Shown here: piece by piece, positions 63,948-64,000 of the stretch
How the letters are laid out: every line of letters starts with the position of its first letter
Position numbering within the stretch: the first letter of the stretch is position 1
Assembly (NCBI RefSeq): GCF_002939385.1
Contig: NZ_MULI01000019.1
Location: 1-64,000, forward strand
Direction: 5' to 3'
Source of the DNA: Streptomyces sp. MH60
GTDB taxonomy: Bacteria > Actinomycetota > Actinomycetes > Streptomycetales > Streptomycetaceae
Length of the DNA: 64,000 bases
Position numbers and translations under genes: made by a program
Notes under the pieces: model-generated
Told to the model about the DNA's origin: nothing
What the model saw: only the letters and a program-made list of their open reading frames with translations
Databases searched by the model: none

Positions 63948-64000
63948 GTGGGGAGGCGGCGGTCGGGTAGGCGGGGGACAAGTCCAGAGCCGACGTCGAC

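Overview
The window is high-GC actinobacterial chromosome, almost certainly Streptomyces and very close to S. coelicolor/S. lividans. Evidence: about 72% GC with G/C third positions in nearly every gene, GTG starts, 4-bp stop/start overlaps, Tat-exported and CBM-bearing secreted enzymes, and a P450 that I recognise as CYP158A1 sitting next to a monomeric NADP isocitrate dehydrogenase. The gene order from P450 to alpha-amylase recalls the S. coelicolor SCO6998-SCO7020 region (from memory, not searched).

Layout. 1-3.9 kb: a TPR protein (cut by the left edge) diverges from a cytoplasmic S8 protease, an ECF-type sigma factor and a small acidic protein. 3.9-12.6 kb: CYP158A1, N-formylglutamate amidohydrolase, DUF5713, idh, an MscS channel, an APC permease and an unknown protein. 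12.9-17.4 kb: a coupled glycerol-type operon (FGGY kinase, GlpA-like flavoprotein with a C-terminal Fe-S domain, second flavoprotein). 17.5-22.2 kb: a membrane flippase-like protein, an ABC exporter behind a SoxR-type promoter, and a GAF/PP2C/ATPase phosphatase. 22.3-37.2 kb: an alpha-glucan utilisation locus with GH13 glucosidase, an ABC importer, two near-identical LacI regulators flanking a 1430-residue GH87-type enzyme, an EEP-family protein and a secreted CBM20 amylase; CTTGC/GCAAG dyads sit before the regulated genes. 37.4-42.9 kb: an NlpC/P60 hydrolase, an unknown protein, and a Tat-exported beta-propeller amidohydrolase.

43.3-62.5 kb is a 19.2-kb integrated island inserted into codons 10/11 of panD. 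The left end keeps the host panD promoter and first ten codons, now ending in a stop. The right end supplies a diverged promoter, 5' UTR and first ten codons that rebuild panD with a GTG start. The island's tyrosine integrase is a multiply frameshifted pseudogene, so the element looks fixed. It carries (i) a type I-C CRISPR-Cas interference module (cas5, cas8c, cas7 on one strand, cas3 on the other) without cas4, cas1 or cas2 and with one array beyond each arm; (ii) a PIN-like protein; and (iii) a minus-strand operon encoding a Pycsar-type membrane protein, a CRP-family cNMP receptor, a class III nucleotidyl cyclase, an NTPase-like protein with a damaged P-loop and two small coupled proteins. 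This operon looks like a cyclic-nucleotide defence system of unusual composition.

The most unusual feature is the CRISPR repeats. They differ from unit to unit far more than normal repeats do, yet paired changes keep the hairpin and the terminal GATCGCAAC-type handle. This is what I would expect if an array had lost its adaptation genes but its RNA was still being processed. After the island come panD, a GNAT protein and an Asp/Glu racemase-like protein.
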